From: Lingula anatina
Lineage: Eukaryota; Brachiopoda; Lingulata; Lingulida; Lingulidae
Length of the DNA stretch: 56,774 bases
NCBI RefSeq assembly: GCF_001039355.2
Contig: NW_019775680.1
Coordinates: forward strand, 877,972-934,745
Direction of reading: 5' to 3'
Shown here: positions 36,601 to 48,928 of the stretch, in pieces
How positions within the stretch are numbered: position 1 is the first letter of the stretch
Layout of the letters: the number at the start of each line of letters is the position of its first letter
Program-made: the position numbers and the translations under genes
Notes under the pieces: generated by a model
Database searches by the model: none
What the model saw: the letters and a program-made list of their open reading frames with translations, nothing else
What the model was told of the DNA's origin: nothing

Positions 36601-37836
36601 ACTTTGTATAAGTATATATTTCATGGTGCCAGAAAGTCATAGTTTATCTTTTCTTTTTGTTTACTCCCTTTTGCTTTAAAAATTTGTTTATGAAATTAAT
36701 TTAATATTGATAAATCAAATTGAAAAGTAATCATCAGCAATATACTCTGTCTAATGTTAGGTCTTTGCATTATATTATATATCTGCAGTAGCTTAGGTTA
36801 AACCAAGCTCAGATCAGTATCTATAACATTTTTTTTCAGCAAAAAAAAGCATTCTGCGAGATAAGCGAGAATTCTTCCCAGTGTTAGAACAAATAGAAAA
36901 GCATGTGTCAGAAGCAGAAGAGATAACAACCAGTGTAAGAGATATGCCAAATCTCAAGTAAGTATCACTGTCTTGTTGAAATTTATTTTCAATGATAATG
37001 GACTAGTGAGCATTGGAGCTCCAGTTCAGTAGTTTTCGTATTGATTTATTCTTACTCATGAAATGTCAGACTCCTCTGGATTTTTTTCCTGCTTTACTCA
37101 ATTAGTATTTTTAGGTGACTAACGCATTTGAACAATTTTTCCAAAAGGGAGATTTTTTATTATGATATGTCAAAGACCATAACTGTCAGCCACAGCAAGC
37201 ATGTATATGTAATGATTGAAAAATTTGTTTTTGGAAATATGAATGAGCAGCAGTAGTTACAAAAAAGAGTTGCAGTGCAATGTGGAAAGAGGATTATACA
37301 GAATTCTAATTTCCATTTTGTGAATAGAGGGGGGAGGACATACTAATTGACAGTTTGCCAAGTATAACAACCACATCAAAATGACATAGATAACAACAAT
37401 AACACAATAGCTTCTCAAGATAAACCCCATGCTCCAGCATGCTGTTGGTGATCTGCTGTATCATGAACAATAACAGCAGGATGCATCAAACTGTATATCA
37501 CTGTTGTTAGTTGCAGCAACAGGGTACTCCCTTTCAGTGCCTTGGAAATAAGGGTCATGTGCCACTATGAACTTCATCTACAATCTTACTTTTCTTATTG
37601 TTTTCACAATATCTGCAGTGACCAAAATCAGTAATTACACGTTCAGTTGTATATCAATTCTATTATTTTTCTAAATAGGACCTACACTTATACAGTCATT
37701 GTTATCATCAATAATCGAATTCATGTTTTTGGTATTTAACTTCCTTTTTGTGTTTATTAGTAATACTATTGAATTGCTTATGTAGTTACAAGTCCATTTA
37801 TTGTATTTACCTTTATCTTATATTATAATATTATCT

Positions 37837-37879
<43 letters not shown>

Positions 37880-40800
37880 TTTTTGAATGTTTTGGTATTT
37901 GACTGTCTTGTTGTGATATTTATTGACCAGCATCAGTATCATAAAGAGTAGATTAACATGGATATAATGAAGTTATCTTTGGGTGAGATTATAAAACATA
38001 TTGTTTTTACCAGGACACCTCTAGGAAGAGCTCGTGCATTTTTGAGATTGGCCTTGATGCAGAAGAGACTTGCTGATTATTTCAAAGTTCTCATAGATAA
38101 AAAGGATGATGTACTTGTGTAAGTATTAGATGATTCTCTGTGCATATTGAAGGTGTAAGGGGAAATGGATCATCCAAGTACTCACTGATCTGCCAACTAG
38201 ATATGGCTGACCACAATTCAAAAGCGATGCTGCTGATTTCAGATGGTCTCCCTGCCTACATTGGTAAAATGCTGTAAATGATACAAAGTAGGTTACAAAC
38301 CCATTGGAATATACCCCCTAGCCGTGACGCAGGCTGGACTAAACAGTTAAATTGGGTATTCAGATAATGGGAACTAAAGATGATCACAGTACCTACTGAA
38401 CAGGCTGCTACATTTAGACCATTTTGTATGCCAAGAACCATCAGAAGATGAGTTAAGCATATTTTTAGAATAATTTTTATACCTATCAAGGCTCTTAGGG
38501 ATTTAAATCAGTTGTGCTTTTAGCTGATAACAAACATTGTGTGGAAGCTGTGTGTATTGTGTTGGTTGTGATACAGTTCCCGAATGGTGTCTGATAAAAT
38601 AATTATATTCTCAACACAGGATGCATGCAACATCAGGTAATATGCAATCTTTATTTTTACAGAGATTTCTATGAACCTGGTGCTTTTATGCTAGAAGAAG
38701 AGGGAATAGTTATAAGTGGCCTCCTGGTGGGATTGAATGTGATAGACTGTAACATTTGTATCAAAGAAGATGATCTTGATGAACCAGTAAGTACAATAGG
38801 TTTCTATGTTTTTTTTCAAAATTGGAGCAGACTAGACTGTCATCTGATGTCACCAGATGCTTAGATTGCATGTTATGGTATTTAAAATCCCAAAGTCTGA
38901 TGGGGTGGGGGTGGGGTGTTTACTGGCTGGCTGGTGACACCCATAAAGGCCAAAAGAAATTTTGTATCAAAATTGACATTTAAAAAATTTAGAAATTGAT
39001 ATTCATGTTGCTTTTGTGAGAAGACCAGAATACATATTTTTGTTATATTTCATACTCAGTCCAAAGACCTCAAAAGCACCCTGATCAATATACGTACTAC
39101 TTGGGAATTGTTATAATTATAATATAATTATGCCCTGACAATTGTACCTTATTGTAATTTCTTTTTTATTTTCAGATGGGTGTCATTGATTTCAGCTTAT
39201 ACCTAAAAGACAACAGTTTTTTGGGACAGAATGAAGAAGAAGATGGGTGAGTTGTAAAAAAAGTGATATGGAAATAACTCAGTAACATGTTGTTTTATTG
39301 TGTCTGCAAGTTTTTAGATCTATAGATATGAATATTCATTGCACAGCTATGTTTGAGAGGATATGTAAATACCTGTGAATTTTGCTAGCTCTTGTAGATA
39401 TAACATATTTTGCAACATTTTGTTGATTCAGCTGAAATCTTTCTGTTTCTTTTATAGCTCTGAGGGAAATGCAAAGATGGCAGCCATCTTGGACCAAAAA
39501 AATTACCTTGAAGAATTAAACAGACACCTTAAGTAAATATTATCAAATAGTGGAAGCATAAGATATAGAATTTTTTTCCAGGACTCATTTCTATTTAATT
39601 ATCCATTAAAACATTGTGACAAATTTCTGTCTATCAGGAATGGGTATTTTTATCCTTTTGGCAGATTTCATCCATTTTATGAATTATATTGAGAAATATC
39701 TTATAATAAATGATGTAAGAAAAGGATTTGATAGGATCAGTATTTGATAGAATTAATGGTTGTTTCAAAAAGCAATCACTACATAGCTTTTTGCTATGAA
39801 TAGAATTTTCATCTCAGAATATTGTACATATATGTTTAGTACTTTCAAATTGTCAATTAGTGCATTCAACATTGAATTCTAGTGCTACCGTGACCAATCT
39901 TCAGCAAAAGATGGAAGCTGTGCAGACTTCCAACACACTGATGAGAGAAGATCTTGCAATATCTAAAAATAATATCTTGGCCCTCCAGGAAGAGAACAGT
40001 CAGCTACGGCATGAAAAAGAAGGCCTGGAGACAAGTTATCAAAGAAAAATGGAGGTATATTGTGAAATTTGAGCATTTTTCTGTAGATGTATGTAATTAT
40101 AGTGTGCAATTTTCAGACCTAAATATTTATCTTCTTTAATCTGATTTTTCTATAACATGAAATATCTGTAATGTTCATTAGAAAGTTGAATTATAAGTGA
40201 TTAACATTTCATTTCATGTCTAAGGGGAAACATAGAAAGCAGGTAAAATGCAGCCAGTCATTTCATTGATAAAATTCCTTTGTTCCATTGTTTGTCTGCA
40301 TTGTTTACAATTCAAACCTGATTTGATTTGTTATATGTAATCATGTGTTTTCAGTTAACCTAACCAGTTGTCTTTGTTACAGTCCATGCAATTCATACTG
40401 TACTTACACATTGTTTTTGCTTGAAATAGCGAGATTGTATGTTCTTTTTAAATATTTCAAAGAATTGGCTACCTGATTTACTATGTTTTTAAATTTGATA
40501 AAAATAAAAAAAAAATCTGTGTAAAAATGCGGGATTGTGCCAGTACCAGTCAAGATTATATTTCTCTGCAGACTTTAATTCGACTACTGGTTGGTGGCAA
40601 TCATTTTAGATATTTAACCTCTTGTGCAGCTATGTTTAGTTGCCCATTAATCCCAAACACCTTGACATTTTATTTCATGAAAAAAATTTTGGGTAATTTT
40701 ATTAAGTTTGGCACTGTTTGTATGCATGTGTTTTACGTCTGTATAGCATGTATGTTTGTAAGTTTTATGTGTCAAATTGAGGTCTGGACCAAAAAAAAAA

Positions 40801-43800
40801 AAGAAGTAACATGCCCCTTTCTAAAACATTAGAGCAATCTGATGAAAATTTGGTGGACAATTTAAAAAGAGGAGAAAGTTAGCATGTGTCCCTGTCCCTT
40901 CTTTCCAGTCTGCTCAGGCTGACTTGTCAGTAGAGCGGGAGACCTATATCACCTCTCGGCAAGGTCTGGATCATTTATATGCCGATTCAAAGAAAAGAGA
41001 GGAAGAGGAGATCCAAATGAGAATGGTTTGTACCCATACCCTGCCTATCTTTAATGTCGTAATGTTGGTATTTGATTTAATTTGAATACTGCTCTGTTTT
41101 TTTCCTCACCATTTTATTTATTCTGTGATGCATATTGTTGTTGTTTTTGTTGGAGAATGATCCTAGGGAACCTGAAAGTCTTGGTTTAACTTACTTGCAT
41201 GGTTGTATTGGAGAAAGTGAAACCGAACTGTTTTCTTCACTAAGAAGACAATGACAGCAGCATGACATTGACAATCAACCTGTTTCATGTATCATAAAAA
41301 TCATAATGATAAAAGATAAAGTTTATTGTGAGAAAAGAGGTGTTTGCACTTCTCTGTTTGATTCATTGAATTTGCCTGTGATATTCTTATGACAGAAAAT
41401 CTTCTGTGGTAGTTATTATTATTATCCATACCCAGAATCAATTATAATGTAGTCAGAACTGTACCATTGAAAACACATTTGGTACAATTTATTAGGAGTT
41501 TAATGACAGAACTCTCCTTTGAAAATACATATATTTAGACTTTGTGTAATATTCATAGGACCTTGAAAAAGAATTAGAACTGCAAATAGGCATGAAAACA
41601 GAGATGGAGATGGCTATGAGACTGCTGGAGAAAGATGTCCATGAGAAGCAGGACACTGTTGTATCTCTGAGAAAGCAGTTAGATGAAATAAAACAGATTA
41701 ATTTGGAGCTGTACAACAAACTGCAGGTAAGTAGGCTCGTCATTTGGGAGAAATGTGTTGTTGAGAGGTTTAATATTAGTAAAAGAGTGAGGTAAAGTTG
41801 GTAAAAGTTGGTAAGGCTTGTTTCTGTATATGTGCATGTTTGGGCAAAATGTATTATAATCTAAATAGTGTCAAGGCCCAAGAGGTAAATTTTTTCCTGC
41901 AAGCATGAACCAGTGCACATTAACTGATTCTTTGTGATTAGACACATATTTGAAGTTCTGTTTTATGTTATAATAACAGTACATATACACTTTCAATCTT
42001 TAATAAGGAAGAGTTAATCTTAATACTAAATTCACCATATTGTTATAACTCTTGAGGAAAGGAGCAGTGCAGTTAAATATTTTATAAAAGAAACCATTTG
42101 AATTGATTATGAATGATATTTGCTATCCCATCATTGCTGCATTGATTGTGTGTTTTAGGTAGACCACAATCCCATGCAATTATTTGAGATGTGGTAGACA
42201 CTTGAAAACTGAGAATGGAAATTTCTTTAATGATTATAATAATACAAAATGCATTGAAGATTATATTGTTTCTAATTTTCTCCTGCGTCATTGCGGTAAT
42301 GTCTTCCGATTATTATCCCAAGAAAATGAAACAATGCTTTATAAACACATTTTAGAGATCTTACAGTTTTTTTTTTATTTTTCACATCTGAATTGAACAC
42401 CTTATAATTTTGTGAACTAATACACAAGTCAGTATAAAGGAAATAGAAATGAATGATCTTTTGGGAAAAAAAATCCATTTTACAACAGAAATACAATGGT
42501 TATTCATTCCAGTTTTTAATGCCTTTGTGCCTTTAACAAGGTAGTGCAGTCTTACTACATGAGGACAGTAAAAGTTCATTGTAATTTTTCTGCTTGCATG
42601 TCTTGACTTTTGCCAGAAATCACAAACAATGCAAAATATCTTCATTCCAAAGTAGGTTCATCTTGGGGAAGTCTGCGCTCTATCTGTAAGATGCAAATGC
42701 AATTGCCTATAATTTTCCATACTTATTCCGTGGCATGTTTTTAAACAAGATGGTATTACTGTGGTACATATTTGATAATATTAAGTAAAACTGGTGATAT
42801 TTCAGTAGGTAGACTATGTTAAATGTGTCTGTACCTGTTCCCATAAACTCTGGGTTGTTCCAGCACCTCCTAGCCACTGGCCATGGGCACACACCGTCTT
42901 TAGCCTTTCAAACTCACCCTGAAGTTATCAGAAATATTGGTTTGTGTAAAATCTCTGTCTGTTCCTATATAATATACAACTGTGCAGTTTTTCTACTGTG
43001 TCTTTAACTGTAACTTTCAAACACAATATGAAATTATTCAGCGTAACTAAAAGCAGGTTTAAGGCCCATTTCCAATGAAACTATTGTTCTATGTAGATTG
43101 ATCAAACTTTGCAAGGGGACTCGCTGAATGCAATCAGATAAACTGAATGACTCTCTTACTCTTGTTTTGAAGGTACTTGTATAATCACCAGCTTTTCTGT
43201 ATATTCTACTCAATGCCAGGAGGTGTGTTAATCTTTTTATCTGATTGTATTCAACGAGAGGACCTTCAGAGTTGGATCAATCTACATTGAACATTAGTTA
43301 CATTGGGAATAGGCCTTTAGTTTAAATTTCATTGTATGAAAAAAGTTCAAGTATATGAGTTTATATATTTTACATAAGTATTAGCAAATTTTAAAGAGAA
43401 AACAAACCCTGTAATATATATTATTTTTAACCATAACAACATGAAGCATTTTCAGCATTTTATTGTCTTGATCCCATGCAATCTCAGAGATAATTAAAAC
43501 ATATTATAAGATCATGACAATAACAAGACCAGTAGTTTTACATCAAAATAAGTGCACCAGGATGTAATTTAGGGTCATAATATTTACGATGATGTTCTTG
43601 TTAACTAGACCTCATCATTTGAAGCACCTGCTTTAAGAAACATTACCTTTTGAGCAGTAGGGTTCAGAGGATGCATTAGGAAGCGAGGTTATACAAAAGC
43701 CATTATTGTCCCATTTATACTCATTTTGACTGGTAACAACTTACAGGTTTCACATCATTACGTGTGGAAACGTGGTCTTTTCACTTGATGATGGTAATCA

Positions 43801-44208
43801 GAAGTCTGATGGAAGAGGGTAATTAGTGTTAACCACTGTGGAGAAGCGAGAGTGTGTAATTATGAATTTTCCTGAAAAGTGCACTAGTATTGTATTCATG
43901 AACATTCCTGCTACAAGAGACAGATGATCTTATACTTTTTGATGCCAAAAATATGACCAGAATTGCTCAGTGAAGAGTCTATTTCAAACATGTCACATAA
44001 TCTTTGATCACATTTATGTTTTTTTTTTTTTTTTTTTGCAAATGAAGGTATCAGAACTTCTTTTCTTCATGTTTTCTGATGGTGCACAATAACTCTCATA
44101 GCTTTCATAGCTGGTAGGGAGACATTTTAATTACAAACAAGTTCCAAAATTCTTAGTCATCCCAGTATCTAATTTTTTTCAAGATATTTAAAGAGTTCCT
44201 GTTGCCCA

Positions 44209-44251
<43 letters not shown>

Positions 44252-47200
44252 CTTTCTGTCATGAACCTAAGTGGATCTGCAGGTCTTTAGAATGTTGTGT
44301 TGGGTAATGCCATATGATCAAGTTGTTAAAAATTTGTAAGTTATCATGGCACTCCGTACGTCACTTTTATATGGTTGTTCTTCCACAGACAAAAATGAAT
44401 AAATAAATAAATAATGAATAAATAAATAATTTTAAAGAACTGAGGTTAAATAATACTCAGTGATCCAATTGGAATGTTTTAGAGTTTTTGGTCAGAATTG
44501 AGAACTTGAAGACACGTATCTATATCATGTTTGAAAATTAAGGAATGACTTAGTACATGATAGTCTTCAATTTACATGGAGTTTAGTTGTTTATTCACAG
44601 TACATAATCATCTTTCAATGATACATTTGTTACAGTAAGAACCCTCTTTTGCAAATGAATCGTCTATGGCCAGTAAATAGTCTTGACAGGTCAACCTTTA
44701 CTTCTATATTTTTGTCAGCAGTTAAAATTGCTGATTATTTGAGAGATGACTGAAATTACAAATAAAATCCTTACCTGAATAACATCATGGACAAGTTTTC
44801 TAATAAAAGGCCTGACTTGACAGAGATTTTCTGGGGAGTTCCTTTTACCAGAGGATGAAGGTCCCCATCCTTTGCTGTAGTGGTACATCTGGGCAGATGT
44901 GTACAAAACCACCTGCATCAGAATCAGCCCAATGATAGACAAGCTCAGAACCAGCTTAGACATCGTGATCTGCAAGATAATGAAAGAATAGTGAAAATAA
45001 GTGAGATTATCCTGTTTCGAGAGGGATAAACTAGCTCACCCTTGATAGTTTAACGAAGATTTTGTCTTATTCTGATATAGTTTCAGTTCTGTGATGTGTT
45101 TTAGCACCACTGAAATTGAGTCAGTGATTATTTCATGTTTTCAAAAATATCTTCCAATGGTAATTTGTAAAAAATGGGTAATCAGGAAAGTGTGGAAATC
45201 ATAAGTATGTGCTAAATCCAATGTCCTGTTTTTATGGGAGAATATAAATGCTATGCTGTAAATATTTTGTAGTGAAGAGAAAATAATAAAATCTAGAAAT
45301 AAGTGACTAAATGCATCCACCAGCACCATATATGTTAAAAAAGTAGCTTCATATCACATTTATATTGCCAATACAAGTAAGTCTGTATTTGAGAAATATA
45401 TATATATATTTTTAGCTGGGAGGTTAAGTCACTGATTGAGTCAATTAAGCAGCTTGTTTTTCCTTATCTCCTGAGTTTCTTTGTCAAATAAAGACTCTTT
45501 GAATTGATGTCAGTTGATTATAATGGATATTACTATAGTTATTATCAAGTTGGAACTATTTTCATACTTCCAATTTTTTTCCTGTAATAATTGTTTATAA
45601 AAATAGGTTATCATTATCTCAGTTTATTGTCTCAAAACAGCTTATTATTATTATTATTATTATTTCAGACATTTCAGACGTAGATGGTACTTTTTGAAGA
45701 TAGTTAAATACACTTGATCAAAAAGTTCAGAAAATCGAATTGTTTCTAATAATTAAAAAGCTATGTAATGTAGTAGGAAAATAATCATTGTATATAAAAA
45801 AGTAATTATCCATCAATATTTGGTTTAAATATTTACCTTAGCTCATATGGTTATTTCATAATTGTTGAATATAGCAATGTGTCTAAACTTTTTTTTTTGG
45901 CTGAGTGTAGAATGGCAGTCAGACTGACCTAGTCAAAGGATCCTTGTTCGGAAGATTAAAACCAGACATTAATGTACTATCCAGCAGACGTTTACTGGCA
46001 CTTTGTGAGAAGATCCTTATATGCCATGTGTGCGTAGTAAATATCAGCCATTGTTTTAAAAACACATCTGCTGAAGAACACACTTAAGTGCCTGTAAGGA
46101 TCCTCATAAAAGAACTAAATTTAGTTCTAGTGTTAGTAAAAATTATGGCAAGGGTAACAAATTTATCCCATTTACACGCAAAAAAGGAATTAAGAAATAA
46201 CCTGAATGAACAATTATGCATTTTCTCATTTTGTCAGTTTCTTTTTCATCTTATTGTTGTTGCTCTGCCAAAAATGCAACAAATTAGGAATTCAAGAATT
46301 TCCTGTAATGAGGCATGTTGTTTGTTGAAATTTCAATTGGTACAATAAGTAAATAAATAAATAAAATTAATAAATGAATAAATAAATATATATATAGGAA
46401 ATAGATAAAGAAAAATGTAACTTGCAACATTAGTTGCAATATTTTTGTTTTTAAAAGCAGATAAAAAAACTGATAGAAAAAGAAAAAAAACTGGTAAATA
46501 TGAATAGGAAAGCAAAGTTTAGCTATCACTCGGTTGTTGTCTAACTGGTCAAAAAAGTTGTTTTTTATAAACTTGGTTGAACTGACAAGGTTTTGGCAAC
46601 TAGAGGATAAATTCTTTGTTCGCTGAAACAAGCTTGAAACAAGTTGAAACTGTTAAAAAACAAAAGAAATAAGACACACAAATGAAAAGTTTACATAAAA
46701 CAATTCCTTGAATGCCTGGTTGAATGATTACTCTTAGCTTACATCATTTTTGTAACTTACCTTTTCTTAGCTTTGACTCTTTTTCAAGTTGTGAAGCAAC
46801 TGTTGAGATCCGGGCTGTTGTCTCTTGCTATCTCGCAAATAAATTCTTAGCTCCTCCACCTTTTGCCTCCTTATAAATGGTTAGTTTTACCTCAAGGTGA
46901 AAGAAGTGACGCCTAGGAAGAGCCCACTTTTGCGAAGATGAACTTTAATTCTGACAGCAATTATCATTTACATGCTTAGGGACCATTTCAAAAGAGAAGA
47001 CTAGGTATTGAGTTTGTTGTCAAAGAGTACAAAATTTCCACAAAAAGTTTTATGATATCTTCTAGCATTGTAGAATGTTTAATTGAACTTGATAATGTGA
47101 TGTATAAATACAAAAATATTATTTTTATTAGAAAGATAATATTCTTTTTTATTTTGGATGTAAGTAGCAATGTTTTGAGTATAAATTCTTGTTCACCCAT

Positions 47201-48895
47201 CTTAAAGAGGCAGTTTTTTGGATATGGAATGAAAAAACATGGATAAATTAATGAATAAATGAAATTATTAAAGTAAAAAAGGAAAGCATACATACTGTAA
47301 TGAAATTACAGTCCACAACAATTGTCTTAATACTGTGCAATCATCACCTTTGTGACCTGAAAACCCAAAAATACTACAGGAAATGTTTTGAAGAATATGT
47401 TTCCTTAAGTAAGCCCAAGCCAGTTTTATACTTTGATATAATTATTTTGTTTCCATCAAAGCTTCATCAAAATAAATTAAAATCCTGATGCTGTTTTGAG
47501 GCAATTTGAAAAAAAAAATATTGTCAAAAAATTCTCATTAATTCCCTTCAAATTTATTATGTGATGGAGGTATATGAGATTTAACCAAAAATGTGAAATT
47601 TTGTTTTTCTGTTGTTATTATTGTTGTTGTTGCTGCTTTTTAGCCATAAATGCCATGGAACAGCAGCTGTCATCTTGACCTCTTACCTTGAACCAATTTC
47701 AAAATGAGCAATAAAATTAAATGTTCAAAACAGCCAGAATTAAAGTTTGAATTTTTATGCCTCAGAGATATGTTTCCACATTTTTAGAATAGAATCATGT
47801 GGATTATTTTTCACTCCTATTTTTCATTAGAAGTTTAAGCTGTATAGATGTTAGATTGGCTGATTTTTGATAAATACAATGCATCAAAGACAAATCAAGA
47901 AATCTGAAATGTCAGGTCCTCTTCGTGTAGGATATTGAGCAGATGTAACAGTTTTGATTTATAGTATGATAGTTTGTTAGTTCTTTTTAGTGTTTTATCT
48001 GCTGTATTTCAAAACTCTGGATTGAATGGTGCTCAACTGTGTACCTAACTGATACCAACTGTGAAATAATTTCCATAAGAGAATTTTTTTAGCTTTTTCC
48101 CTTTCTTTACATGCAGGTGTTTGGAAATCATTATTCAGAACGTGACGATGTGAAAGGAAATTGCGAGCACGATTAACTGATGCACATTTTACAAATAACA
48201 GGTCATTTTAGTGGTAACATTCAAGCCTTAAAATAGCAATCCAAGCCACAAGTGGGGATTGCTAACTTAAATGGGCATATCAATTGGTTTTTAAGCAGTT
48301 ATCGCAGGAAATTATACAAAAGAAAAATAATAAAAATAAAAAATACAAATTCACAACATCAAACTCTCCAAAGATTGAGACATATTTCAGTTTCAACGCC
48401 AAACACGCCCAGTCTGTCTGTAGAAATAGGAAACTAAAAATACTTTTACATTCCTCGTTTATAACATACTTTTCCAAGAGTGAAAGTGTGTAACACATGA
48501 CTAAAATAATAGCATATCATATAATAATAACAGGCAAACGGGAGCATGAAAAAATTACCAGAACTCAAAGCTGGCTTAAAGCAGGGCATAGAAACTTGTT
48601 TTGATGATAGTTATTTGCAAAAAGAAAAAAAAAAAAAAAAAAACTACTTTCATGTCCTCAAACAATCTTAATGAATAAGGTCTAAACCTATTTTCTTTGA
48701 ACCTTTAGGCATGTGATGGCTCTCTAAAACACAAAACAGAACTTGTTGCCAAGCTTGAAGAGAAGACCAACCAGATGCAAGAAGCAATGAGGGCCATGGA
48801 GGCAAGGTACAAAATTTGTTTTAAAGAGAGAACAGAGATTTTAAAAATAATTTTTTTATTTACTTATTTTTTACTTCTAGTATATTGTCCTAAAN

Positions 48896-48928
<33 letters not shown>

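Larger units (their letters stand above)
41727..48708. other. Largest RUFY intron; hosts a nested gene and alternative exons
   Basis: The 7-kb intron contains a MITE-like element (43060-43320), the GnRH-type gene on the minus strand (43459-46875), two plus-strand candidate terminal exons (45911-46087, 48117-48176), a 40-A run (44210-44249) and AT-rich filler with small spurious frames. Confidence 0.85.

Noticed and set aside
43758-43835. Alternative last exon for the GnRH-type precursor (25 codons)
   Set aside because: Good acceptor and phase, but it lacks a cysteine; the exon at 43910-43896 restores the Cys pair and is preferred, though this one is not excluded.
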